The notes below the pieces were generated by a model that worked only from the letters and a program-made list of their open reading frames with translations, was not told the DNA's origin and did not search any database. A DNA stretch of 64,000 nt from Adiantum capillus-veneris. Its lineage: Eukaryota > Streptophyta > Polypodiopsida > Polypodiales > Pteridaceae. Both the position numbers and the translations under genes were made by a program. Below are positions 1 through 9,496 of the stretch, in pieces (position 1 is the stretch's first letter; the number at the start of each line of letters is the position of its first letter). The stretch covers positions 56,607,340 through 56,671,339 of the forward strand of contig CM043942.1 of the NCBI GenBank assembly GCA_014529385.2, read 5' to 3'.

Positions 1-443
1 AGCAGGGTTTAGACAGATCATTCTCATCATTTTCTTTCCATAGTGGATCGTGTATGAACACAACTTGTTCACAATGCTGCGGAAGTACGAATATATCCTG
101 CACATCTGTCCACACCCACCTAGAGTTCACTTGAATCAATCCACTCTTGTCTTTGCGCACAATTGCATTAGGGCCGCTGGTAATAACTTTGAACCACTTG
201 ACATCAAAGATAAACATATCAAACTTTCTAAAGCTAATCTTCAAGATGTCTTGGATGTAGCCAAAGTATTCAAGCTGGCCAATCTCTGTATTCTCATCCC
301 TAGCATTACTTCTACTTTCTTGGACAAAGCTTGCCCTAACACCATTGTCAAAAGTGACCCTTTGTTCATCGATCCGTTGCACTCTCAAGTGATTCCCATG
401 CGACCACAAAGCTCCATATTTATGATACTGCATCCACAAAATT
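1..443 (-). CDS. CACTA transposon TNP2-type protein, DUF4216 region (partial)
   Basis: Read on the minus strand from about 443 down to the left edge there is one open frame of about 145 residues. It contains YHKYGALWSHGNHLRVQ, GYIQDILKISFRKFDMFIF, DVKWFKV, VNSRWVWTDVQDIFVLPQHC and EQVVFIHDPLW. This order (H/R-rich entry, a G.I.DI repeat, F..KW, D.FV.....QV.F..DPL) is that of the DUF4216 domain, C-terminal in the TNP2 transposase proteins of plant CACTA/En-Spm elements. The frame opens just after a GATGCAG that could be a 3' splice site, and it is cut by the window edge. The plus-strand ORF at 50-445 is its shadow. No stop is seen in the visible part. Other TNP2 pieces, with the same strand but earlier protein regions, lie at 39.56-41.9 kb. 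Confidence 0.75.
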
Positions 444-832
444 GAAAAAGACTAAAAGTTATTAAAGCAAACTAGTTTTCATGTACACTGTTGAAAAGAC
501 GCCCTTTCAACAACGTTTCCATAAAGATTCCTCAAAGATTCTATAAAGATTCCACATGAAGATGGTGATGAAGTAATGAAGATGAAGATGGATGCTGCAA
601 CATGAAGATACGAGTTCATGGACGTCATCGAATATCCCGTTATTATTATTTTGAGCCATTACAACCACTTTTGTAATGTTTACGGGAACCTCATATTTTA
701 AGTCGGCACTTGTATTTTGGCCACATATGCTTGTATAATGAGTAAAGCCAACTCAGTTTCTTGTAATTAAGCTCTGTAGAAGCCTAGTGACAATTCAGGT
801 CATTTGGCCGGACATTAGGTTTGAAGGCTTGG

Positions 833-840
833 TATATAAG
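833..840 (+). promoter_or_regulatory. TATA box of element A LTR
   Basis: TATATAAG lies in the context GGTATATAAG, about 150 bp upstream of the U5-like part, as expected for an LTR promoter driving plus-strand transcription into the leader. Position and sequence only; no initiation site can be shown. Confidence 0.45.
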
Positions 841-1184
841 TTAAAACCTAAGGCTTTGTAAAAAACACATTACGTTATCTCAATTAATATACAGTCGTGG
901 GTTCTGCAGCACACAGTAGTGAGCTTCACGCACACACACCATCGCGCACACTAATCACATTGCAGATATGAGAGTAGGAGCGTGTTAGCATCGAGGAGCT
1001 CTCCGTGTCGACGCAAGCAATGCAAGCCGAGGACCACATTGTGAGCCCGCCTGCCACGAGCTATATTTGGTCGTAAGTACCTCAAACGACATCCGTTCTG
1101 AATGATCGAGTAGTCATTAGAATCAGGGAGAGAAGCTCTTCGTGTTGATGTCTTTGTAGATCAGTTTTGGACACTTTGAAAATT

Positions 1185-1552
1185 GCTCTTTTGAGTCTAT
1201 CGCGACAGTGATTAGAGATCTTACAGTTATGGTTTTCAGGGTTTAGGTGTTTGGCCATATAGGATATGTCCTTGTGAGTCTTGCCCTCCGATTTCAAGTC
1301 ATTCTGATATGATTTGAGACTGTTTCAAGCTTGTAGTGTTTCGTAGGATGCGTTGTCTGTTGAGTCTATCGCTCTTTTGAGTCTATCGCGACAGTGATTA
1401 GAGATCTTACAGTTATGGTTTTCAGGGTTTAGGTGTTTGGCCATATAGGATATGTCCTTGTGAGTCTTTCCCTCCGATTTCAAGTCATTCTGATATGATT
1501 TGAGACTGTTTCAAGCTTGTAGTGTTTCGTAGGATGCGTTGTCTGTTTCTTT
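1185..1552 (+). repeat. 186-bp direct tandem duplication inside LTR
   Basis: GCTCTTTTGAGTCTATCGCG occurs at 1185 and again at 1371. The intervening text then repeats nearly base for base to about 1552, including the CAGGGTTTAGGTGTTTGG and GTTTCGTAGGATGCG stretches. The LTR copy at 16.9 kb has a single unit. Each unit starts with GAGTCTATCGCGA, half of the palindrome that marks the leader repeats at 2.6-4.0 kb. Confidence 0.85.
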
Positions 1553-1733
1553 GCTTTATGGTAGTGTTGTGGTAGGATTAGTGACTGTAGAGTGTTGTTC
1601 GTGTCTAGCTCAGGGTTGACAACCCAAAGATTTCCTCCATGCCCTAGTCGGGTTAGCTACGTCCTCGGATTGACAGTTTGTTGGTCTGTGTTCTCGTTGT
1701 GCTCCATCGTCCGTCGCGACGTACCCGCTAACA

Positions 1734-1754
1734 TTGGCGCTGTTTTGCCGGGGA
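1734..1754 (+). promoter_or_regulatory. Primer-binding site of element A
   Basis: TTGGCGCTGTTTTGCCGGGG directly follows the LTR terminus GCTAACA. It resembles the TGGCGCCGTTGCCGGGGA type of primer-binding site common in plant Ty3/gypsy elements of the Athila/Tat group. It fixes the LTR end and the plus orientation. Confidence 0.7.
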
Positions 1755-2480
1755 CAAAGCGCCTAAACTAGCGTAGACCGCATCACTCGTGTTTGATAGT
1801 ATAGCGTTTCTCTAGACTTTTCTAGAGTGATGTCACCATTTGCCTTCTTAGTGGGAAGTCAAAGAGCGGATCTCTTGACTGAGGGATAGCTAGGGAGCCT
1901 GCGACTCGCCGAGGTGGTCCACCATGAGGTTGAGGTATGGTTATATTATTTTGTTGTGTGTTTAGATTAGGTTTTATGGTTTGTGTGTTTGGTTGTGACT
2001 TATGGTTGTGAAGAACTTGAAAGAAAAACGCAAAAGGTAAGCCGGAGGTTGTTTGCTTGCCAGAAAGCAAAAACAATCATTCAACCATCCAAAGTAGGAC
2101 TTTAGGTAGTGTAGGACATCTAATGTTGATCTAGAGCAATTTTGACATGAAAATGTGCTTGAAAACATAAAAGGCGGAATTGTGCTGATTATGGTAAAAG
2201 TGCTCTAAAATGGTCGTTTGAAAGCCGATTTGAGTGCTTGTTTTTGCATTGGAGACCTTAAGGTAAAGGGAAAACACAGATTTGGTCCCATCCCCCAAAA
2301 AAAAAAGCCCCTAAAAAACCCAAAAAACAAACATCTGAAACCAAATTTGCAATTTTCAAAAAGTTTGACCTCAAGACCTTGTTTTGCATATGCTCTAGAG
2401 CTTGTATGTGAAATTTCAAAGCATTTGCTTCAATGCTTGTGCATCTAAGTGGGAATTTTCTTTTTCTGACTGTAAGGAAG
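1755..2480 (+). other. Element A leader, unique part
   Basis: Untranslated leader between the primer-binding site and the 298-bp repeats. Short ORFs on either strand here have no recognisable composition and I do not regard them as genes. Confidence 0.5.
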
Positions 2481-2615
2481 TGAACTGTGAAATGCTTGAA
2501 TCCAAAGGAAAAGAAGTCCAAATTGAATGAAACTTTGGGAATGGGCTTCTAAGGGCATTGGGAACCAAACTGTCCAAAAATAGAGAAAAAAAATCACTTC
2601 CCAGTGGCTCTCTGC

Positions 2616-2637
2616 CCAGTCTATCGCGATAGACTGG
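2616..2637. repeat. 22-bp perfect palindrome
   Basis: Inner 20 bases CAGTCTATCGCGATAGACTG plus a C and a G outside. Each arm is the exact reverse complement of the other, with an NruI-type TCGCGA centre. Confidence 0.95.
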
Positions 2638-2916
2638 TGAATTGGAGATAGACTCACAATCAGGAAAAACCCCTCATGCCACAGGTAAAACACATCAATA
2701 CAAGGCTGCTCCCAAAAATTTAGTGTACTTGGACACCTGCTTGACCACTAAACCTCAAGTCTGGTGTTTAGAGTCAGACTTCAGAGACAAATTGGGTAAA
2801 GGGACTTGACCAAATTTCCAAACCTTGTGAAACTTGGTACACATGATCTACAGAGGGTAGGGAACACATCTGTGAAGAGAAAATTTGAAAAAAGTGTCAT
2901 TTTGGCATACTTGGTG

Positions 2917-2934
2917 AGTCTATCGCGATAGACT
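2917..2934. repeat. 18-bp perfect palindrome
   Basis: AGTCTATCGCGATAGACT, perfect across 18 bp, about 300 bp after the previous one. Confidence 0.95.
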
Positions 2935-3212
2935 AAGAACCCAATGATAGAAACTGAATTTTTCAAAAACCTCTGTGGCATAGCTTGGAAAGGTGCTATC
3001 AAGGACACATAAAAATTTTGAAGTCATTTGGACATCAGAAAGTGGGTCTAAGACCATTGAGAGGATTCAGCTTGTAGAAAACACCAGATCTGGTCTAACT
3101 GACAAAGTAAAAGTCCAAACCACTTGAAATTGGTAGGAGGACTAAGGAGAGGTGTTGGAACATAGTGGTATAGTCAAAGTTCAAGTTTGACCTATAAAAG
3201 GGGTACTTGCTC

Positions 3213-3230
3213 AGTCTATCGCGATAGACT
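3213..3230. repeat. 18-bp perfect palindrome
   Basis: AGTCTATCGCGATAGACT, identical to the copy at 2917 although the surrounding 298-bp units differ widely. Confidence 0.95.
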
Positions 3231-3512
3231 CAAAGCAGGGCCAAAGAAATTGAGATTTTCAAAACCCTCTGGAGTATAGCTTGTTTAGCCTCTTAGGAGG
3301 TTACACATAAAATTTGGTGGATTTTGGACATTAGGAAGTCATCCTAAGTCTATTTTCTAGTGATCAGATAGACTCAGAATTCTAGAGTTGGAGTTAGAGA
3401 CCTAAGAAAAAGTCCAAAACAAGTGAAAATTGATGAGCAAGGTGTACAAAGCATAGGGAACACAGTGGTGAAGAGAAATCTGGAAAATTTTCAAAACTGA
3501 AGAATCTGCTGA

Positions 3513-3528
3513 GTCTATCACGATAGAC
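3513..3528. repeat. Palindrome with mutated centre
   Basis: GTCTATCACGATAGAC: the central CG is changed to CA, a CpG-transition type change. This is the only main-series copy that is not perfect. Confidence 0.9.
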
Positions 3529-3807
3529 CGGGGCTTTTTCACAAAAATTGAATTTTTTGAAAACTGACCTTAGAGCCTTGTTCTACATGTTGTTGTGAGC
3601 CTATGGTTAAATTTTGAGTAAATTTGGAGTATTGTAAGTGCATCTAAGAGGATTACTTCATAAGATCAGAAAAGAAACTGTTGTTTGATGCAAGTTACAA
3701 AGGAAAAGTATTCCAAATTGCTGAAACTTGGTGAGTAGTATCTCAAGAGAAGGGGGAACTCAAATCTGTAAAAACAGTTGAAAAACTGTATCCCAGTAAC
3801 ACTCTGG

Positions 3808-3829
3808 TGAGTCTATCGCGATAGACTCA
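3808..3829. repeat. 22-bp perfect palindrome
   Basis: Inner 20 bases GAGTCTATCGCGATAGACTC plus a T and an A outside; perfect over 22 bp. Confidence 0.95.
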
Positions 3830-4413
3830 GAAACTCATCGTAGAAAAATCAAAATTCAAATCTGACTTCATATTTGGGTTCAGAAGGTCCATTATACCCT
3901 GTACACAAAGTTTGAGTGCATTTGGACATCTGCAAGGGGTACTTGGTGACCCTATCGCGATAGACAAGTGAGGAAAAAATTTTGAGAAATTTTTTTGAAA
4001 CCAAGTATACCACTGGGTTTATCATTGCCTAAGGAGTGCACAGCCCACTTTTGGGCTCAAATTGACCACTTGCAAAAACATCAGATAGAGCAACTTTCCA
4101 AATTACATCTCATTGTTTTGGTCATAACTTTCACATACGGACTCCCATTCCAAAACTTTTTTTATCAAAACGTAGCTTGAGAGCAGCACTACAGATCTTA
4201 GAGTAAATTGACCAAAACAGTTTTGAAAAAAACGCTGTTTAAGGCCTCAAAATGCATCCGGAAGTCAGGGATGTCTAAAACCGACAATTTGAGAGAATTG
4301 TGAGAAAATGCTCACGGTTTTGGACATAGTTTTGGATTTTCCCTGACCAAAACACTTGAACACACTGAGAGAGGTATTACTACAGCAAGCTAGAGCTATT
4401 AAGCCTAGAAGTC

Positions 4414-5395
4414 ATGTCTACATCAGACTTAGACTCAGCTTATACAAGCACAAGGATTGCAGGGATAGATGAGCACCCCCGCCCAGAATAGATCTTCCAA
4501 ACCTACAGTACATAAAGACCAATTTTGTGGAGAGAGTTTGGACGTATAACCATGAAAGTGAAGGACTATATAGGTATATTAATGGAAATCAATTCAAACT
4601 TTACAATTGCTTAGAGCCTTACCCAGATGAGCTGACAGAGTACAAGCTCTTATATGTCTATACATACGAGGTCGACCGACAATGGACATCTTTATTTGTT
4701 GACAAGTATGGACGAGAATATAGAGCTGTAGAAAGCACAAATCCACGAACCAAATTAGAGATGAGTGGATATTTGGTCAATGAAGGACCTCAGATACATC
4801 CACCAAACATAACCTCTAAGAGAATTCCAAAGAGGGGACCACCACCTAGATTTCCTCCTAGAGCGATAACGAGAGATGAAATGATACCAGAGAGGAGTAT
4901 GGTTCCATACTTTGCACCCCAAAGTATAAGACCACCTCAGCTAAGAAAATGGGTAAATATAAAGTACAATGGCATAGGAGACCCATACGCCCATGTCTCG
5001 GCTTTCAAGAAAGTCCTACAGCAGAACGAGTAGAGGACTTCCACACGCAGTATGTGGGTTTTGGACTTACATTGGAGGACAATGCACAAGCATGGTTTGA
5101 ACTATTGAACCGGAGAGAGTTCACAACCATTGAGCAAATGTTGGATGAATTTGTTCAAGAATTCACCAAGAGGGGCATAAAACATAACACCCTTCCTAAG
5201 ATTCGGGAATTTAAACAAGGCGAAACAGAAACATTGCGACAAGCAATACTGCGTTTCAAGCAATATGTTGCTAGATGTCCTACCCAAGAGTTACCCATGC
5301 GAGAACGTCAGATCCTATGCTTCATCAAAGGACTTAGGAATGAGAATCTCCAAAAGGACCTATACATGAAAAGATACCAAACTTGGAAGAGGTGA
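4414..5395 (+). pseudogene. Element A gag, N-terminal and capsid-like part (frameshifted)
   Basis: The likely start is ATG 4414 (MSTSDLDSAYTSTRIAG), because the frame used from 4527 onward has no good ATG. Frames change at about 4,480, 5,030 and 5,385, each by the equivalent of one lost base. The N-terminal ~110 residues (WTYNHESEG, YVYTYEVDRQWTSLFVDKYG) are not recognised. From about 4,940 a retrotransposon gag (UBN2/Retrotrans_gag) pattern follows: WVNIKYNGIGDP, FGLTLEDNAQAWFELL, F..EFTKRG, LRQAILRFKQYVARCP and FIKGLRNENLQKDLY. It would form the capsid of the virus-like particle. The breaks may be decay or single-base assembly errors. The next segment continues the same protein. Confidence 0.7.
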
Positions 5396-7149
5396 CCAAA
5401 GCGGCAGTTGACCTAGTTGACAATTGCAAATTCTATGAAGATGGTCAGAAGAAGATGAATGATGCGAGTGAGAAAAAGAAAACCGCTGATCTTGAGGATC
5501 AAAGAGGGAATCTAGGACAAAACCAAGTAAATGTTGAGGAGCAAATCATAGAGAATGTGATGCAACACATCAACCACTCTGACAGAGTACCAGCCTATAG
5601 AATTCCTCAACAACGAAGGTGCATGACATGTGGAGGGGACCATCCGACGCAACATTGTCCTGACTATAAACCTAAGACTCCACTTGGGTTTGAGCATGTT
5701 ATGTCTCAACCGCCTAGATATCATCCTATAGTGGAACAAGTGTTCTTAAGTGAAAGACCCATAGCTGCTAGAAATGCATGTGTGAGTCATGAGCTTCAAA
5801 TAGAAAGATATGTGGTAGATCAAGGGCCACTTCAAGGTCAATATCAAGTATTGCCACAACAACCAATACGTCCATGTGACAGATGTGGTAGTAGTGATCA
5901 CTTGATTAAGGATTGTCCACACCATGATATCATGATAAATGTATATTGTAATGAGTGTGCAGTCACACATATGATTTTGGATTGTCCTAAGAATCCAAGA
6001 AAGAAAGGTAAAATGCAACCACATGTTACCTTTCCTTCTACCAGCAAATCAAAGAAAGAACGAGCCACAACAAAAGGAGAGACGACAACAACAATAGAGC
6101 AAGAAACAATTGCAAAAGAACAGGTGCTTAAACAACAAGAAGATGAAACTAAGCAAGTTGCTCTAGTAAACGTTGTCACAAGAGCACAAGCAAAAGTGCA
6201 AGAGCAGAAGCCTACAAATGGAGAGACTAGTAAGAGTTCCAAAAGCCGTAGAAACTCTAGACGAGCAAGAAGGACTATAATGAAAGAGAGACTAGAAAGG
6301 GAGAAAGGAGAAGAAAAGGATGTTACAGCTGAGTTGGAAACAGAGTTGGAAACAACTCAAGAGCAACAGAAACAGCAAAGGAAAACTGAAACCCTTAAAC
6401 CAGCTGAAGCACCCAAGAATGCTAGTTCAGGAGGATCTGTCCTAGTGGACAAAGTGAATGAGCCTTTAGACATGATGTTACAGGCTTATGAGGCTAGATT
6501 GGCAAATAGACAGACCTTAGAACAAAGATGGATGACCCATCCTTATCCCGAACTAGAGAATCAGAGGCTAGAAATGTGTAAGCAGCTCATTAAAACCTCT
6601 CAAGCATTGCTAGAACCACCTCCACCAGAATTGAAGGATAGGATAGTCACCCCAGTGCACAAAGACGAGAGCATTAAAGTAGACGAATTGCCTAGAGAAG
6701 AGGTGGATCATAGGGAAGAACCACTGCCAAGGTCGCAAGACTGGAGGGTAGTCCAAAATACAACAAATGAATCAATGAGGGATTTCCCACCTTATGTTCC
6801 TATATTTGAGGAGCAGTGGCCAGAGGAGTTATGGAAGGCTGTCCGAGATGCCCAAAAAAGAGAAGAGGATGCTGGACCAGCACCATTTCCTGAAATCACA
6901 TTAGATAGACCACAAATGAGTGTTAATGTGAGGTCATATTATGGTGATGTAGGATTGATAGCCTCCGAAGACAGTAGACTTGCATCGTTAAGAACTTTGC
7001 CACAGTACATGGGAGATTTTGAGGCAAAGTCTGAGATTGTGAGAGTTCCATCACAGAGGCTAGGGGGGACAAAAGAATTGGACACAAAAATTTTGACTGA
7101 CTTGCTATCCACGCCAGTGAAGTGCACAATTACGTTGGCAGAACTTTGA
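5383..7149 (+). pseudogene. Element A gag, zinc-knuckle and basic linker region
   Basis: About 588 codons continue gag after a one-base frame change. Three zinc knuckles are visible: CMTCGGDHPTQHC (about 5,621), CDRCGSSDHLIKDC (about 5,874) and CNECAVTHMILDC (about 5,949). The first and third have CX2CX3HX4C spacing and only the middle one has the usual CX2CX4HX4C. A long Lys/Arg/Glu/Gln-rich segment follows, with the nuclear-localisation-like KSRRNSRRARRT, and then an acidic, proline-containing part. The knuckles would bind element RNA during packaging. The frame ends at 7,149 where one T appears to be missing from a T run (GAACTTTGA); the protease frame continues directly. Confidence 0.65.
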
Positions 7150-8333
7150 AAATCAGACCAAGTATATGGACGGATATAGGAAAATGCTTGGAAAAAATTG
7201 GGATCAAAAGCCCATTAAGGTTCCTGGAAAAAGAGCTAGATGAGATTGAGAAGCCTAGATCAAATGTAAGACCGGTACCTCTGAACAAAGTAGGAGAGTA
7301 CTGTGAAGGAGAAGATGGTAATGCCACTTTGCCTATCGAGTACAATGGGATTGAAACGAAAGCTATACTTGACAGCGGAGTAGGAATTTCCATAGCAACA
7401 AAACGAATATGGGAGAAATGGGGTAGGCCCGCCTTTAGAACAACCAGAATAAAATTACAGTTAGCTGATGGGCATGTGGAAAGACCCATGGGATTGCTAG
7501 AAGCGATAGTGGTGTCTTCTTGTGGTATAGAGTATGCGCATACTTTTGCCATAGTTGACTTTGGCAAGAAAAATAACTATGAAATCATCCTTGGAAGACC
7601 ATTCATGAGGCAACTCAAGATGGTACAAGATTGGGGTTATGATTATCTATACTTGAGACATGCTGAAACCACAACACGTGTAAATATGAGAAATCATAGT
7701 TACCAAGATGTAACTAGAACGCCCGTGGAAGATTTTGATTCTGCAACACAAAGTGGATCAACAGACCATCCGTGGATGGGCAAAAAGAAAGAAATCCGGA
7801 TGTGCGGAGCATCGGAATGTAGTGACTTTGGGAGAAATGAGAATTCCTTAGAGAGGGTCTTAGAAGATGATGCTTACATAAGAGAACCTTTTCCGGAAGA
7901 GGCATTAGAACCACTAGAGTGGACTCAGATATTGGCTACTTTGGATGTCTGTGTTAATGAGACCACACCAACAAAATTTTGCGATGAGAATGGGTATGAC
8001 ATATTCCCCTACTACATGCTAAGGGTTATGTGTGAGACAGATGAAGAATCTGAGTATGAGTTCGAAACAGGGTTATTAGCTATGGGGATAGCACAAAACC
8101 AGATACCTAGCCCGAATACTGGTCATATAGAAATAGGTGCTCTTTGCGATCAGTGTGCGATAACACACTTGATTACAAACTGTCCAACTCGAATGCATAG
8201 TACAAAGGAGGATCCGCAAGTCAACGAAGAAAAGTTGCAGGAGGAAGGGCTAAGATCCAAAGAAGATGCTTCACGTCCAACGCCTACAAACGAGCAATAT
8301 GAAGACTTGGAATCAATCAAAGAAGAGGTGTAG
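7122..8333 (+). CDS. Element A retropepsin plus fourth zinc knuckle
   Basis: An aspartic protease of the retropepsin type is readable: ILDSGVGISIATKRIWEKWG (catalytic DSG at 7,371), LADGHVERPMGLLEAIV, HTFAIVDF and the flap/C-terminal IILGRPFMRQ. It would cleave gag precursors. Downstream, where reverse transcriptase would normally begin, there is no RT. Instead comes an acidic stretch and a further knuckle, CDQCAITHLITNC (about 8,144), again with CX2CX3HX4C spacing. The frame ends at TAG 8,331, which is a CAG-to-TAG type stop, and the text then continues in the next frame. The start is set by the upstream frameshift, not by a real initiation codon. Confidence 0.65.
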   Translation: MHNYVGRTLKIRPSIWTDIGKCLEKIGIKSPLRFLEKELDEIEKPRSNVRPVPLNKVGEYCEGEDGNATLPIEYNGIETKAILDSGVGISIATKRIWEKWGRPAFRTTRIKLQLADGHVERPMGLLEAIVVSSCGIEYAHTFAIVDFGKKNNYEIILGRPFMRQLKMVQDWGYDYLYLRHAETTTRVNMRNHSYQDVTRTPVEDFDSATQSGSTDHPWMGKKKEIRMCGASECSDFGRNENSLERVLEDDAYIREPFPEEALEPLEWTQILATLDVCVNETTPTKFCDENGYDIFPYYMLRVMCETDEESEYEFETGLLAMGIAQNQIPSPNTGHIEIGALCDQCAITHLITNCPTRMHSTKEDPQVNEEKLQEEGLRSKEDASRPTPTNEQYEDLESIKEEV

Positions 8334-8368
8334 CAAGTGACAAGAAGTTTAGACACTATTGGTGACAT

Positions 8369-9496
8369 TCAACAACTGAAGTCGAGGAAGAAGAGCCTAT
8401 GACTCTACAGGAACCAAATGCTAATTTTGTCTCTCCAAAAGACATATCAAAGGAAATGATGGTCAAGCAGGAGCTAGAACACACATATGAACTCAAAAGT
8501 GTGAACAATGAAGAAGAAGACGACAAGGAGTCCACGCCAAATATTGCTCAAGTCACTCAAGAGAACATAGGCAATCTAGTACCAAAGAAGATCAACTTTT
8601 TGCTAAGTGCACAAGACGGAGTCAAGATGAATTTTATGGAAGAAATTGATACAAATTCCACGACTAATGTCATGTCATATGGCATGTGGTTACTTCTAGG
8701 TAAGACAAAGCTTTATGATATTCAGATAAAGGTAAATCTCTCACCTGAAGTAGATGTTATAAGTATGGGGATTGCAGAAGCTACTCTCCAACTACTCTCA
8801 CAGAATGTCAAAGAAAAATTCTTGGTGGTAGATTCTCGACAAATGGGAACACATTTGATTTTGTCCAAGCCATGGGCACAAGTCTGTGAAGACGAGCCTG
8901 AATCTTCAACAATGGTCATCACGACAAGCTCAACAGAGGTCAAGCCTACAACAATTCAAAGATTCTTGGCTATTGAAAAAGGCAAAGCTAAAGTAAGCCC
9001 ACAGTCTCTAGCCCAGCGAATGCAAATGCAAGACAAAGCCTCTACATCAAAAGCCAAACCATCAACAAAACAATGGAAACCCAAGCAAAAAGTCTATCAA
9101 CCGAAGTTTCCATCGCCCAAAAGTCTCCAAAGGAAGTCAAAACAGGTAAACCAAGTGCTAGTATCCAAGGCACATATTAAATTTAATGATCCAATTTGGA
9201 TACAATCACAGGAACAACCTCAACAAGCAAAGGTAACAGGATGGATCACATCAAGCGAGTCAATTATTGCAGAAGGCTACAGGAAAGGAAATTCATATGT
9301 TTGGGTCAATAAGCCCAAGATAACAGCTTGGCGATTTCCATCCCATGACAACCACTCAGTCAAGAATCAACAAAGCCGTCAACGTCAATCACATAACTCA
9401 ACCAAGAGAAAGGACAGGTACAAAAAGAAAAAGAGAAGGTCTTCCACTGGACAAACCATTCGACAAGTCTGGGTAATGAAATCAGAATTCTACTAG
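8369..9496 (+). pseudogene. Second retropepsin-like domain of element A (catalytic triad lost)
   Basis: The frame continues from gaagtcgaggaagaag upstream of the ATG at 8,399. Residues coded at 8,585-8,890 follow the element's own protease in order: EEIDTNSTTNVMSYGMWLLL (in place of ILDSG.GISIATKRIWEKW), LSPEVDVISMGIAEATLQ, EKFLVVDS and HLILSKPWAQ (in place of EIILGRPFMRQ). The active-site D[ST]G is DTN (8,648), so proteolysis is not expected. The remainder is basic and Gln/Ser-rich (KQWKPKQKVYQPKFPSPKS) and runs into the W-I-P repeats. The relation to retropepsin is my inference from residue order; structure prediction would test it. Confidence 0.5.

Larger units (their letters stand above)
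490..1733 (+). repeat. LTR of element A (5' copy)
   Basis: The segment ends with GCTAACA immediately before a typical primer-binding site at 1734. It holds a TATA box (833) in a U3/R-like context. I place the start at TGTTGAAA (490) because the promoter lies in this part. A second possible start is TGTTAGC at 983, which makes a perfect 7-bp inverted end with GCTAACA. Only the part from 983 on recurs at 16,912-17,476. The copy carries a 186-bp internal tandem duplication that the right-hand copy lacks: 751 against 565 bp, a difference of exactly 186. Confidence 0.6.
2480..4010 (+). repeat. Array of diverged ~298-bp tandem units in element A leader
   Basis: Five palindromes centred on TCGCGA (one mutated at the centre) lie at 2616, 2917, 3213, 3513 and 3808, so the period is 295-301 bp. 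Between them the same word order recurs in each unit: CCAAATTTCCAAACCTTGTG-like text, then GAAACTTGGT, GGGAACACA..GTGAAGAGAAA, the palindrome, TTTTCAAAA..CTCTG.GGCATAGCTTG, then ACACATAAAA and TTTGGACAT. The flanks have drifted strongly whereas most palindromes are perfect. Two extra degenerate palindromes fall about 135-144 bp after a main one (3347-3374 and 3952-3963). Confidence 0.85.

Noticed and set aside
50-445. 131-codon plus-strand ORF
   Set aside because: The minus strand of the same interval encodes a clear DUF4216 (TNP2) segment; the plus-strand frame is its shadow.
2480-4010. CRISPR array
   Set aside because: The period is ~298 bp with diverged, related spacers and a palindrome at the repeated core; no spacer/repeat organisation, no cas genes, and a plant genome.
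7122-7149. Programmed -1 frameshift between gag and protease in element A
   Set aside because: No X XXY YYZ heptamer at the overlap, and one missing T explains the break; the element has several similar breaks elsewhere.
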